From: Limnochordia bacterium
Lineage (GTDB): Bacteria > Bacillota > Limnochordia > Darwinibacteriales > SLO01
Assembly (NCBI GenBank): GCA_007132635.1
Contig: SLOG01000350.1
Coordinates: 1-17,260 of the forward strand
Length of the DNA: 17,260 bases
Reading direction: 5' to 3'
In this document: positions 1 to 8,315 of the stretch, piece by piece
Layout: every line of letters starts with the position of its first letter
Numbering within the stretch: the stretch's first letter is position 1
The notes under the pieces: generated by a model
What the model saw: the letters and a program-made list of their open reading frames with translations, nothing else
What the model was told of the DNA's origin: nothing
The model's database searches: none
Position numbers and translations under genes: made by a program

Positions 1-420
1 CTCCCGCAGCCACATCAGCTTGCTGATCGTATACATGGGATGGGCGGGAATACCCGTCAGTTCCATGATGGTCTCGCGCCCGAGTGTCTCCTCCAGAAGC
101 CGGCATTCGCGCCGGCCGCGGGTGTCCATGTACAGGATGCTGGGAGCCAGCGGCCGACCGGCCTGGTCCACCAAGACCGCCGCTTCCCCGAACGAAGAGA
201 TCGAGAGAGCGGTAATCGGTTCTCCCGCATGGGTCGCCACCGCTTCCCGGATAACCTCCTGAACCTTCTGCCAGACAACTTCGGGGTCCAGCTCAAACCA
301 ACCAGCCCGCGGACGCTGCACTGCATATGGCTGGTACGCATACGTCGACAGCCTTCCGTCAACGGTAAACACGCTTGCCTTGCACCCAGACGTGCCGACA
401 TCAAGGCCTATTAAGGCCAT
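1..420 (-). CDS. FGGY-family carbohydrate kinase, N-terminal part (cut by the window edge)
   Basis: The first 140 codons of a cytoplasmic sugar kinase that would transfer the ATP gamma-phosphate to a sugar such as xylulose, gluconate or a related ketose. The opening LIGLDVGTSGCKASVF is the phosphate-binding loop of the ASKHA/FGGY fold. It is followed by GWFELDPEVVW, ALSISSFGEAAVLVD and the region ILYMDTRGRRE, where FGGY kinases read W-D-x-R. This looks like the xylulokinase branch, but the substrate cannot be fixed without the C-terminal half. The start is the ATG at 418-420, preceded by a strong AGGAGGTGG ribosome site. It lies 121 bases downstream of the solute-binding protein gene on the same strand and may be its operon partner, separated by a possible attenuator. 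The frame is open to base 1, so truncation is due only to the window. Confidence 0.88.
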   Translation of the reverse strand, partial: MALIGLDVGTSGCKASVFTVDGRLSTYAYQPYAVQRPRAGWFELDPEVVWQKVQEVIREAVATHAGEPITALSISSFGEAAVLVDQAGRPLAPSILYMDTRGRRECRLLEETLGRETIMELTGIPAHPMYTISKLMWLRE

Positions 421-487
421 GTGGCCACCTCCTAACTCCTGTATTACTTCGAGTTCCAGCCTCCAAATCCTCGTGCTGCCTGCGCGC

Positions 488-514
488 AAAAGGCCGTTGG
501 TTGCACCAACAGCC
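488..514 (-). terminator. Possible rho-independent terminator or attenuator between binding-protein and kinase genes
   Basis: Read on the minus strand, GGCTGTTGG and CCAACGGCC form a 9-bp stem (one U-G pair) around a five-base loop, followed directly by TTTT. It begins 28 bases after the stop of the solute-binding protein gene. The short T tract suggests partial termination, which would let the binding protein be made in excess of the downstream kinase. This is inferred from sequence only. Confidence 0.42.
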
Positions 515-541
515 CCTTGCACGGAGTCGCTTTAGATCCGC

Positions 542-2422
542 CTAATCCCGGTAGAACAGTTGAACAACGCCTCGCAGGTTGATCTCGGTATCGATGGCAT
601 GTTCATTGGGCACGTTGCCCAAGTTCTCACTAAACACAACCGGTTCAAGAGCAGACACCAGCGTGATGAACGGGACGTTCTCATCGGTCCACCGGTAGAT
701 ATCAGCCACGGCCTGCATACCTTCTTCCGATGTGGGCAGCGTGCGCATGATTCGATCGTGAATGTCATAAATCTCTTTGATGAACTCCGGAGGTTCTTCA
801 CCATCTTGACCGCCAGACGCATACCAGAGTTCCCAACTGCGAGCCCAAATCGAACTGGGCAGGTAATCCCGGAACAAACCGTTCGCCCAACCACCCCGAT
901 TGTGGAGCCACTGAATGCCGGCAAGGGCTTCGTTTGCCTGTCGGCGCTGGCCGAGTAGAGCGTCACTGCGGATACGCATGGTGGCCTGAAGCCCCACGTC
1001 ACTCAACTGCTCAACCAGAATCTGGCTTATGGACGAAATGTCAGCCATTTCGGCAACTTCGATGAAAACATCGAATACCTCGCCATCCGGACCAAGACGG
1101 TAACCTTCGCTATCGCGCTGATCCAAACCGATCTCGTCCAGTAAAGCGGCGGCACCTTCTGGATCAAACTCAGCCGGTACCGTATCCGTTATGGAAGCCA
1201 TCCCCAGGTACACCGTGTCGGCAATCTCTTCCCGATCAATAGCCATGGAAAGCGCTCTTCGGAACCGCACATCCTGGACAACCTCCCGCCACACCGGATC
1301 ATCGTAGGTCAAGTTAAGGAAGAACACGCGATCGGAAAGACCAGGATGCAGCGAGGCGAAGAAGCCTGTGTCCGGACCGTGTTCGCGATACATCGGCATA
1401 TGAGCAATGTTGGCACCCGCCGATATATAGTCAACCTCCCCGGAAATGATCCGCATCTGGGCTACGTCCCAATCCGTGACCTCGTGCGTCTCAAGATAGT
1501 CGATGTACGGAAGCTGACTGCCTTGCGTGTCCACTTTGAAATAGTAAGGATTGCGTTCAAATAGCAGCACACCAGAGGGGCCTTCCACGGGCATCCAAGC
1601 GGACAGGACAGGGAAACCCGCCGAAGCCGCATTGGTTATGCTCCAGTGCACCACGTCCTTGTTTAAGAATAACTCCCACCACTCGTCATCCAGCTCTTGA
1701 GCCGCTAAGTCCTCTTCCATGTCCTCCAACGTGGTGTAATTGATGTGAAAAGCCTTCAAATAGTGGCTCGGCTTCAGCAGCTCTTGGTAACTGACCCAAC
1801 TCGTGACGGCTAATGCGGTCAGGAATTCACCGTATGGCTCATCAAAGCCCAGCGTAAACGTGTGCTCATCTAGAATCTCCAGTTCCATCCGCGAACCCCC
1901 AGGATTCCCACCCGTGCGAAAGTGCGCGGGAAAATACGGAGTCAGTTCCTCGTTTAGGAGGACATCCTCGAATGTAAACCGAATATCTTCGGTAGTTACT
2001 GGCACCCCATCGGACCACCGGAGGCCTTCACGCATTCGGAACGTGAAGAGAGTGTTGTCGTCGTTAACTGTGAAGCTCTCCAGCACATTTCCCTGCAGAC
2101 TGGTCGTATCAAATCCAGGACCGGCGACCAGCGATTCAGTCAGTGCCATAAAGTAATCCGGATGCCAATTCGGGCTCGGATTCACAGACCGCAGTACGCC
2201 GCCGTACACACCCGGCTCCCAATCGACATGGCCCTCTGCCATGAGTACGCCAGGGCCCACAGTCATCGGCACCATGGGCAGACGATCTTCAACTGGCGGA
2301 AGCACGCCGTCCGCCACACGTTCCTGCAGCATCGGGGCCTCGGAAAAGGGCTGCGCGACACCTATGCCCGTGGATAATACTAGGAAGACCAGCAAGAAGC
2401 TCAAGGTCAGTTTACGATACAT
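542..2422 (-). CDS. ABC transporter substrate-binding protein, family 5 (oligopeptide/glycoside type)
   Basis: A 626-residue secreted solute receptor that would deliver an oligopeptide or, as often in anaerobes, an oligosaccharide or glycoside to an ABC permease. Residues 1-23 form a signal peptide (basic MYRK, then LTLSFLLVFLVLSTGIGVAQ). There is no lipobox cysteine, so lipid anchoring is not supported. Family 5 signatures include LVAGPGFDT, the segment FRMREGLRWSDGVPVTTEDIRFTFEDV, RNPYYFKVDTQGSQLPYIDYL, and RFRRALSMAIDREEI. The open frame extends upstream to 2506, but AAGGAGGG lies just before the ATG at 2420-2422, and only that start gives a clean signal peptide. No permease or ATPase gene is visible here; they may lie beyond the left edge. 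It is divergent from an AraC regulator and followed by a sugar kinase, so a sugar-type ligand is more likely than a peptide. Confidence 0.9.
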   Translation of the reverse strand: MYRKLTLSFLLVFLVLSTGIGVAQPFSEAPMLQERVADGVLPPVEDRLPMVPMTVGPGVLMAEGHVDWEPGVYGGVLRSVNPSPNWHPDYFMALTESLVAGPGFDTTSLQGNVLESFTVNDDNTLFTFRMREGLRWSDGVPVTTEDIRFTFEDVLLNEELTPYFPAHFRTGGNPGGSRMELEILDEHTFTLGFDEPYGEFLTALAVTSWVSYQELLKPSHYLKAFHINYTTLEDMEEDLAAQELDDEWWELFLNKDVVHWSITNAASAGFPVLSAWMPVEGPSGVLLFERNPYYFKVDTQGSQLPYIDYLETHEVTDWDVAQMRIISGEVDYISAGANIAHMPMYREHGPDTGFFASLHPGLSDRVFFLNLTYDDPVWREVVQDVRFRRALSMAIDREEIADTVYLGMASITDTVPAEFDPEGAAALLDEIGLDQRDSEGYRLGPDGEVFDVFIEVAEMADISSISQILVEQLSDVGLQATMRIRSDALLGQRRQANEALAGIQWLHNRGGWANGLFRDYLPSSIWARSWELWYASGGQDGEEPPEFIKEIYDIHDRIMRTLPTSEEGMQAVADIYRWTDENVPFITLVSALEPVVFSENLGNVPNEHAIDTEINLRGVVQLFYRD

Positions 2423-2481
2423 AAACACCCTCCTTTGATGACTTTCACAACTCAACAACAGTACCAGTGATCCCTCCCCTG

Positions 2482-2519
2482 CAATTGTATGGCCTTTGAA
2501 AACCATTGTATCAATGTTG
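2482..2519. promoter_or_regulatory. Paired 17-bp direct repeats, putative AraC-family operator
   Basis: Two copies of C-N-ATTGTAT-N5-TTG lie at 2482-2498 and 2503-2519. They match at 11 of 17 positions and are offset by exactly 21 bp, two helical turns. AraC-family proteins bind direct 17-bp half-sites with this offset (araI1/araI2). The pair sits 60-97 bp upstream of the binding-protein start and about 97 bp upstream of the araC-like start. The distal copy also contains the small palindrome CATTGTATCAATG. An alternative reading of the same bases is a minus-strand promoter, TTGATA with TACAAT, but its 19-bp spacing is poor. Confidence 0.5.
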
Positions 2520-2615
2520 TTGACTTGGCGTTTTCGCTATTCTCCCCTTTTGGAAGGAGTTTTGTTAAGAAAACTAGCGTACTGTACAGCAGCTTTAGAT
2601 TGGGGATGCTTAGAT

Positions 2616-3485
2616 ATGGAACACAGTCTGTACAATCCCATCGTCCGGCAGGGCGACTACCAGATGCAGGTTGAACTCTTCTACTTCCGGGATTTCTTTG
2701 CAAGCGTACCCGCACACCACCACAACCAGATCGAGATTATGTATGTTATTGACGGGCAGTGCCAAGTTGCTGTGCCGGACACAGTGCATACGCTGCGGCG
2801 AGCTGACTTTATCCTGCTAGACGCCAATATCCACCACCGTATGATGATTGAATCTAAGAAATCAGGCAGGCTGCTCAACGTCGAGTTCTCTTTTGTGGAC
2901 AAGCAGAGTTCCTCTGTTTCCATCCGTGAATTGCTGGGAGAATCTGCCGATTTTGCTGCCATGCTGGAGCTCGAGCAGCCCTACTATCTCCTCAAGGATC
3001 CAGACGAAGTATACCCCACCCTTCGTTCACTGATTGGAGAGCTCAACAAGGACTGCAGTGGACGGGACCTGATGGTTCAGATGTTCTTGATGCAGCTGCT
3101 TGTTAAAATCGCCAGGCTCGTAGGCGAACAGTCCGAGCAGATTCCTGAGCGCCACAATCGCCATGTGAAAAGAGCCCTCGCGTTTATCCAGCAGAACTAC
3201 GATAAAGACATCCAAGTCAACGACATCGCTGAACACGCGGGGGTTCATCCTAGTCATCTCCACCGGACGTTTCAGAGTACTCTGGGCTGTACGCCCATCC
3301 AGTACATCACGCGCTTTCGGATAGAGACTGCCAAGCTGCTTCTCAGCAAGACCGATCTGGAGATCGTCGATATCTGCTGCTATGTCGGGATAAACAGTCG
3401 GCAGTATTTCTCGTTTCTTTTTAAGCGCCAAACAGGCTTGACGGCCAAAGAATATCGGCTCCGTAACCGAAGCATCCAAAGCTAG
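2616..3485 (+). CDS. AraC-family transcriptional regulator with N-terminal cupin domain
   Basis: A 289-residue cytoplasmic regulator, the usual length for AraC/XylS sugar sensors. The N-terminal cupin includes HHHNQIEIMYVIDGQ (about residues 34-48) followed by a stretch on placing the ligand pocket (RRADFILLDANIHHRMM). The last hundred residues are the double helix-turn-helix: VNDIAEHAGVHPSHLHRTFQ, then DICCYVGINSRQYFSFLFKR with the closing TGLTAKEYR signature. The frame is open upstream to 2496, but homology begins at MEHSLYN. I chose the ATG at 2616, with a modest GGGG ribosome site about ten bases upstream. The gene is divergent from the solute-binding protein and precedes a GH4 glycosidase, so it most likely controls both, through the phased repeats in the shared gap. 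Confidence 0.9.
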   Translation: MEHSLYNPIVRQGDYQMQVELFYFRDFFASVPAHHHNQIEIMYVIDGQCQVAVPDTVHTLRRADFILLDANIHHRMMIESKKSGRLLNVEFSFVDKQSSSVSIRELLGESADFAAMLELEQPYYLLKDPDEVYPTLRSLIGELNKDCSGRDLMVQMFLMQLLVKIARLVGEQSEQIPERHNRHVKRALAFIQQNYDKDIQVNDIAEHAGVHPSHLHRTFQSTLGCTPIQYITRFRIETAKLLLSKTDLEIVDICCYVGINSRQYFSFLFKRQTGLTAKEYRLRNRSIQS

Positions 3486-3557
3486 ATCGGACAGCAGGAT
3501 TTCTAAACTGGTTGCGTGAAGCTTGCAAGGATAACCTAAAGACTGAGTACGTGCGTC

Positions 3558-3566
3558 TGCTATACT
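3558..3566 (+). promoter_or_regulatory. Predicted extended -10 promoter of the GH4 gene
   Basis: TGCTATACT is an extended -10 (TGn plus TATACT, five of six consensus bases). It lies 67 bases before the GH4 start codon, in the 147-base gap after the araC-like gene. No good -35 box is seen at 17 bp, which fits an extended -10 or an activator-dependent promoter. It suggests GH4 can be expressed apart from the regulator gene. Confidence 0.42.
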
Positions 3567-3632
3567 TTGAATAGGAACAGTTAGATCGGCAAAAAGGTTA
3601 CTGGCTGACAGAAAACCACGGGAGGGAACCAC

Positions 3633-5114
3633 ATGTCATTTAAAATTGCCGTCATCGGTGCTGGAAGCATTGGATTCACGAGGGAGATGATCAAGGACCT
3701 GCTCTCGGTGCCCGAATTCCGCAACATCGAACTCGCTTTCACCGACATCAACCAGGACAATCTCGATCGCAGTGTACAGCTCGTCCAAAGGGATATCGAC
3801 GAGAACGGGATTCCCATCAAGATTCAAGCCACGAAAGATAGGCGCGAGGCATTTCGCGGTGCCAAGTACGTGTTCAATTTCGTCCGCATCGGCATGCTGG
3901 AGGCATTCTATCATGATGTCGAGATTCCCATGAAGTACGGAATCGATCAGTGCGTGGGCGATACCCTCGGACCCGGCGGGATTATGTATGGTCAGCGGGG
4001 AATCCCGGAGATCTTGAATTTCTGCCGAGATATCAAGGAAGTGGCCCTGCCGGATTGCATCATGCTGAATTACGCTAACCCAAATTCCATGATCACCTGG
4101 GCATGCAACAAATATGGAGGTGTCCCCACCATCGGGCTCTGCCACGGCGTCCAAGGCGGCCATCAGCTGATCGCTAAAGCCCTTGACATTCCCAAGGACG
4201 AACTGGACATCGTCTGTGTGGGTATCAACCATCAAACGTGGTACACACAGCTGCTGCACAAGGGCAAAGACGTATCCGGGCAGCTCTTGGAGGCCCTCGA
4301 GAACCATCCCGTATACAGTCAGCAGGAGAAGGTCCGCATTGACATGCTCAAGCGATTCGGGTATTTCAGCACCGAATCCAACGGCCACCTAAGCGAGTAT
4401 CTGCCTTGGTACCGGAAGCGGCCTGAAGAGATAAAGGACTGGATTTCCATGGATACCTGGATTACAGGCGAGTCTGCTGGTTATCTGCGCCACTGCATGG
4501 AACGCCGCAACTGGTACGAAATTGACTTTCCCGAATGGCTGGCTGCCCCGCCCCTAGACTATCCCTCTGAGAATCAGGGCGTCGAACATGGGTCACATAT
4601 TGTGGAAGCACTAGAGACAGGCCGGGTCTACCGTGGCCACTTCAACGTTGTGAATAACGGCGTGATCAAGAATCTCGCGGATGATGCAATTGTTGAGGTT
4701 CCGGGCTATGTAGATGCGAACGGCGTAAGCATTCCGGTCTATGGCGATCTGCCGCTGGGCTGCGCTGCCGTCTGCACAGCCAGCATCGACGTGCAGAGAT
4801 TGGCTGTCGAAGCTGCTGTACAGGGCGACGAAATGCTGCTCAAGCAGGCGATGATGATGGATTCGTTGACGGGGGCCGTGCTAAATCCTCCGGAAATCTG
4901 GCAGCTGACCGACGAGATGCTGGTGGCTCTCGAACCGTGGCTGCCCCAGTATCGCCAAACGATCGCAGACGCGAAACAGCGCTTGGAATCTGGCCCTCGC
5001 TTACCCATAAAGGATTTCGCCGGGGCTTCGCGCAGAGAGATGCGGACTCCTGAAGAAATCCGCGAGGATCCAGCGGCCAAAGAACGGTATAAAAGGACAG
5101 CCCACAAAAACTAA
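3633..5114 (+). CDS. Glycoside hydrolase family 4 alpha-glycosidase (alpha-glucuronidase/alpha-galactosidase group)
   Basis: A 493-residue cytoplasmic hydrolase using the GH4 mechanism: NAD+ oxidises C3 of the bound sugar, a divalent metal assists elimination, and the glycosidic bond is broken by a redox-elimination cycle. The Rossmann start KIAVIGAGSIGF is at residues 4-15, with an acidic D38 after the second strand. TLGPGGI is at 111-117 and NYANPNS at 146-152. The metal site has C170 in CHGV and H200 in GINH. Known GH4 motif usage, as I recall it, is CHSV in alpha-galactosidases, CHEV in alpha-galacturonidases and CHG(x) in alpha-glucuronidases, so CHGV favours a uronide substrate. The lack of a phospho-sugar motif argues against a PTS link. 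The start has GGAGGG six bases upstream. The gene ends at a strong terminator. Confidence 0.92.
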   Translation: MSFKIAVIGAGSIGFTREMIKDLLSVPEFRNIELAFTDINQDNLDRSVQLVQRDIDENGIPIKIQATKDRREAFRGAKYVFNFVRIGMLEAFYHDVEIPMKYGIDQCVGDTLGPGGIMYGQRGIPEILNFCRDIKEVALPDCIMLNYANPNSMITWACNKYGGVPTIGLCHGVQGGHQLIAKALDIPKDELDIVCVGINHQTWYTQLLHKGKDVSGQLLEALENHPVYSQQEKVRIDMLKRFGYFSTESNGHLSEYLPWYRKRPEEIKDWISMDTWITGESAGYLRHCMERRNWYEIDFPEWLAAPPLDYPSENQGVEHGSHIVEALETGRVYRGHFNVVNNGVIKNLADDAIVEVPGYVDANGVSIPVYGDLPLGCAAVCTASIDVQRLAVEAAVQGDEMLLKQAMMMDSLTGAVLNPPEIWQLTDEMLVALEPWLPQYRQTIADAKQRLESGPRLPIKDFAGASRREMRTPEEIREDPAAKERYKRTAHKN

Positions 5115-5118
5115 GCTC

Positions 5119-5163
5119 AAAGCCCCAGCCAAGGTTTACCTATCACCTCGGCTGGGGCTTTTC
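5119..5163. terminator. Bidirectional rho-independent terminator between convergent genes
   Basis: AAAGCCCCAGC (5119-5129) pairs perfectly with GCTGGGGCTTT (5151-5161) around a 21-base loop. It is followed by T on the plus strand (GGCTTTTCC), and the A run gives a short U tract on the minus strand. It starts five bases after the GH4 stop and lies nine bases beyond the end of the converging redox operon, so it probably serves both. Confidence 0.85.
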
Positions 5164-5171
5164 CATACTCT

Positions 5172-8100
5172 TTACTTGGCAACTTGCGCTCGCACTTCTG
5201 CGTTCTGTTCTCCTGATGGGGCCAGCAGCGCCTGAAGAATGGTCAGGTTGGACCACCCGCTCGGCGGCTGTTTCACTGGCCTAACCGACTGGACATTGCC
5301 TTCGCTCGTTATCACTGTGCCGCTCTCCTCTACAGGATGAGCAAGGGGCAGCACAACCTCTGCACATTCAGAATCCACAGGCTGCGACCGCACGGCAATT
5401 ACCCTCTTCACCGAACGCGGAAGCTCGGCCGCATCACGTTCATCCCCCACCAGCAGAACGGTTTCGGCCTGGCTGTCATGGGCACAGGACCACGGAGCAA
5501 TCCTTCTCTGGATTTGACCCTGCGTATTGCCTCCAGAGTACAAGGCCGCCACACGCACCTCGGGCCACAGGCTCCGTATCTCGGCAACCGTAGTACCGTC
5601 TACACTTTCGCCATCCAAGACAATTAGAGGCTGTACTGCCGCGCTCATGGCTTGATCAGCCGACTCTCTCACCGCAGGCTCCACTGCCTTCCAATCGGGT
5701 ACATCCAGCTGTCTTCCGCCGTGCTGTTTTCTCCACTGCAAACGACGATGTGCAGTAGGATAGCTCTCAGATATCCCGTCGCCTACGGTCAAGACGAAGT
5801 CACTCGTCTCCAGGGTCTTCCAGTCCAACGGCAGGATATCCGGATAGAAATCCATCGTGCTGACTATCTGTACATTTTCCCACTGCGTTTCTGCCAGCTT
5901 GAGGACAGAATCATGGACCTCGTTGGTCAACTTCGGTGACAGGACGACCAACAGCCCCGACAGGCCCTCTTCTCCCTGAGACGCCCTAAGCATGGTGACC
6001 GCCTTGGTCACAGCATCTTCCCAAGATGCTGTCTGCCGAGAACCCTCTCGTCGCACCAAGGGGGCTGTCAACCGTTCTGCAGCATACACGGAGCCGTAGC
6101 CAAAGCAACCTTTTTCACACGCGCCTCGCTGCGAGGTCTCCGGTCGCAGCGGCGGCAGTGCGCTCACTACGGTACCCGCGTTGGCCCGGATCTCCAAAGC
6201 GCAGCCAACATCACACTGAAGACACGTAGTTTGGACGACGTCATCGCTCATCCAAGGGCCGCGCTGCGAGACCCAAGGAAGATCAAGTGTCAGTGCACCC
6301 GACGGGCAGGTGGACACGCATAACCCGCAAGAGTCACAGACATCAGCCAGCGGTAGGTCTAGTGCTGGTTTGATCACCGTCTCATAGCCCCGATGGACGA
6401 AACCTAGTGCGCTCTCGCCAGCAACCTCCTGACAGATCTGGACACATTTTCCACACAGAATACACTTGTCGGGATCGTGCAGGATATAGGGATGAGAGTC
6501 GTTCACCGAATAACGCTTCTCACTGATACCGAAAAGAGAAGGGTCAACATTGTATTCCTCTGCCAATAGGCGCAGTTCACAGGAGTGGTAGTCCAAACAA
6601 CCGCAGGACAGACACCGCGAGGACTCCTCCCTCGTCTGATCCTCTGACAGTCCTTGATTGTATTCGGCAAAGGAACCACGTCGTTCTTCCGCTGCTGCAT
6701 GCTGCGAAGCCTGGCGAGTCAGGGGCCGTGCGCCCTCCAAAGCATCTGCATCAAGTTCCTTCAGCTCACCGCGGCTCACGTAAAAGGCTTCGCGCACCTT
6801 CTCGCTGCTGCCGGCGAGATAGCGATCCATGTGCATGGCCGCTTTTCGAGCCAGACCAACGGCCTCAACAACCGTCGCAGCCCCACTCACACAGTCACCA
6901 GCAGCAAAGACCCCTGGTTCTGTACTGCACTGAGTGTCAGGACAGGCGCACAGCGTACCCCAATCTGTAGTGCCGAGCCCAAGAGTCTCTACCAGCTGCG
7001 GATCCGTTTTCTGGCCAATCGCCACGATCACACTGTCGACCGGAAGAAGGTGCTCGCTGCCCGGGACAGTTATCGGCCTGCGGCGGCCAGAGCTGTCTGG
7101 TTCCCCAAGTTCCATACGAACGCACTCCAAAGCCTCCACTCGCTCTGTTCCTACGAAGCGACTCGGGTTGGTGAGAAAATGGAAGTGAACCCCTTCTTCC
7201 ATGGCCTCTTCCACCTCGATGGGCTCGGCCGGCATCTGTTCGCGTGCTCTTCGGTACACGACAGTAACTTCCTCTGCCCCCAAGCGCACCGCAGTGCGGG
7301 CGGCATCCATCGCCGTATTTCCACCGCCGATAACAGCCACACGCCTGCCAATAGGGACAGGCTCGCCCATGATGACGTCCCGAAGAAAGCCAATCCCAGA
7401 ATAGATCGCGGGGAGTTCACTGTTTTCCACGGGCAGCATCTGCGGAGTCTGGCATCCAATACCCAAAAAGACTGCGTCGTAGGAATTCTTGAGTTCGGCC
7501 AGGGTGTAGTCGCTGCCAAGTCGCCCCCCCATAATCACCTCTTCACAGAGGTCGGTTATGACCTGAATCTCTTTATCCAAGATATCCTTCGGCAGCCGAT
7601 ACTCGGGGATACCGTAACGAAGCATACCCCCCAACTCGGGACCAGAGTCATACAGAGTCACCCGATGACCGCTCACAGCCAAGTAGTACGCTGCCGTCAA
7701 TCCGGCTGGCCCGCCGCCTACTACGGCCGCCCGTTTCCCGGTATCCTGCGCTGGCGCAGGCCCGGAATCGGCCAGGTGTTCCAGCCAAAAATCGCCCGTC
7801 CACCGCTTGAGCCCGCAGATGTCCACCGGGTCGTCCAGCAGACTGCGGCGGCACTGCTTCTCACAGAAACGAGGACATACGCGTCCGCAGATTGAGGGCA
7901 GGGGCATATTCTGCCGCAGCACAGCGGCCGCTTCCGCATAGCGACCATTGCTCAGGTTCGAAACGTAGCCTTGAATATCAACTTCCGCCGGACATGCCAG
8001 ACGGCAAGGAGCGAGACAGTCCCCGCAGTGTTCCGCCAACAGCAGCTCAAGCGCCGTTTTGCGCAGATCACGTACGGCTGCGGTATTAGTCTCCACCACC

Positions 8101-8315
8101 ATCCCGGCCTGCACAGTCAGCGAACAAGCTGGAACAGGCTGCGGACGGCCCTTGACTTCGACAAAACAGAGCCTGCACGCACCAAATGGTTTGAGTCTGG
8201 GATCGTAGCACAGATGCGGAATGTCGATACCGTTTTGGATAGACTGTTCCAGCAGATTACTCCCTGGGGAAGCCGCTATGGTTCGTCCGTCTATCGTCAA
8301 CTGCACGCTGCTCAC
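5172..8315 (-). CDS. stnA: Large flavin/Fe-S subunit of a Stn-type electron-bifurcating transhydrogenase (NfnB/GltD-NuoG fusion)
   Basis: A 1047-residue cytoplasmic redox subunit. Domains in order: a [2Fe-2S] ferredoxin (C36, C47, C50, C64); the GltD-type N-terminal Fe-S region (C97, C100, C104, C108 and C143, C147, C151, C155); FAD site VVGGGPAG (about 198-205); NADPH site VAVIGGGNTAMDAA (about 326-339); a C-x2-C-x-C-x5-C patch (568-579); two [4Fe-4S] motifs (618-628, 660-670); and a NuoG/molybdopterin-type cluster (C698, C701, C705, C733). The last 300 residues resemble a shortened NuoG tail (VVLPLAHPVEESGTVITSEG). No H-cluster motif is present, so it is not a hydrogenase. Sporomusa-type Nfn couples NADPH to NAD and ferredoxin; this is the best family match. 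The GTG start at 8315 overlaps the upstream stop (GTGA), with GGAGG seven bases before it. The symbol rests on domain order only. Confidence 0.85.
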   Translation of the reverse strand: MSSVQLTIDGRTIAASPGSNLLEQSIQNGIDIPHLCYDPRLKPFGACRLCFVEVKGRPQPVPACSLTVQAGMVVETNTAAVRDLRKTALELLLAEHCGDCLAPCRLACPAEVDIQGYVSNLSNGRYAEAAAVLRQNMPLPSICGRVCPRFCEKQCRRSLLDDPVDICGLKRWTGDFWLEHLADSGPAPAQDTGKRAAVVGGGPAGLTAAYYLAVSGHRVTLYDSGPELGGMLRYGIPEYRLPKDILDKEIQVITDLCEEVIMGGRLGSDYTLAELKNSYDAVFLGIGCQTPQMLPVENSELPAIYSGIGFLRDVIMGEPVPIGRRVAVIGGGNTAMDAARTAVRLGAEEVTVVYRRAREQMPAEPIEVEEAMEEGVHFHFLTNPSRFVGTERVEALECVRMELGEPDSSGRRRPITVPGSEHLLPVDSVIVAIGQKTDPQLVETLGLGTTDWGTLCACPDTQCSTEPGVFAAGDCVSGAATVVEAVGLARKAAMHMDRYLAGSSEKVREAFYVSRGELKELDADALEGARPLTRQASQHAAAEERRGSFAEYNQGLSEDQTREESSRCLSCGCLDYHSCELRLLAEEYNVDPSLFGISEKRYSVNDSHPYILHDPDKCILCGKCVQICQEVAGESALGFVHRGYETVIKPALDLPLADVCDSCGLCVSTCPSGALTLDLPWVSQRGPWMSDDVVQTTCLQCDVGCALEIRANAGTVVSALPPLRPETSQRGACEKGCFGYGSVYAAERLTAPLVRREGSRQTASWEDAVTKAVTMLRASQGEEGLSGLLVVLSPKLTNEVHDSVLKLAETQWENVQIVSTMDFYPDILPLDWKTLETSDFVLTVGDGISESYPTAHRRLQWRKQHGGRQLDVPDWKAVEPAVRESADQAMSAAVQPLIVLDGESVDGTTVAEIRSLWPEVRVAALYSGGNTQGQIQRRIAPWSCAHDSQAETVLLVGDERDAAELPRSVKRVIAVRSQPVDSECAEVVLPLAHPVEESGTVITSEGNVQSVRPVKQPPSGWSNLTILQALLAPSGEQNAEVRAQVAK

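Noticed and set aside
3509..3530. Possible catabolite-response (cre-like) or LacI-type site, TTGCGTGAAGCTTGCAA
   Set aside because: It lacks the central CG and key positions of a cre consensus; the symmetry is limited to four bases at each end.
3636..4388. A 250-codon open frame on the minus strand within the GH4 gene
   Set aside because: It is antisense to strongly conserved GH4 motifs, with no recognisable domain; a codon-bias shadow.
6654..7895. A 413-codon open frame on the plus strand inside the large transhydrogenase subunit gene
   Set aside because: It is wholly antisense to clear Fe-S and flavin domains, its translation has low-complexity His/Arg/Ser-rich sequence, and it has no family motifs or ribosome site.
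5172..8315. [FeFe]-hydrogenase or formate dehydrogenase catalytic subunit
   Set aside because: The NuoE/NuoF-like partners suggest it at first, but the H-cluster motifs (TSCCP, MPC) are absent. The molybdopterin-type region is too short and lacks a catalytic SeCys/Cys region.
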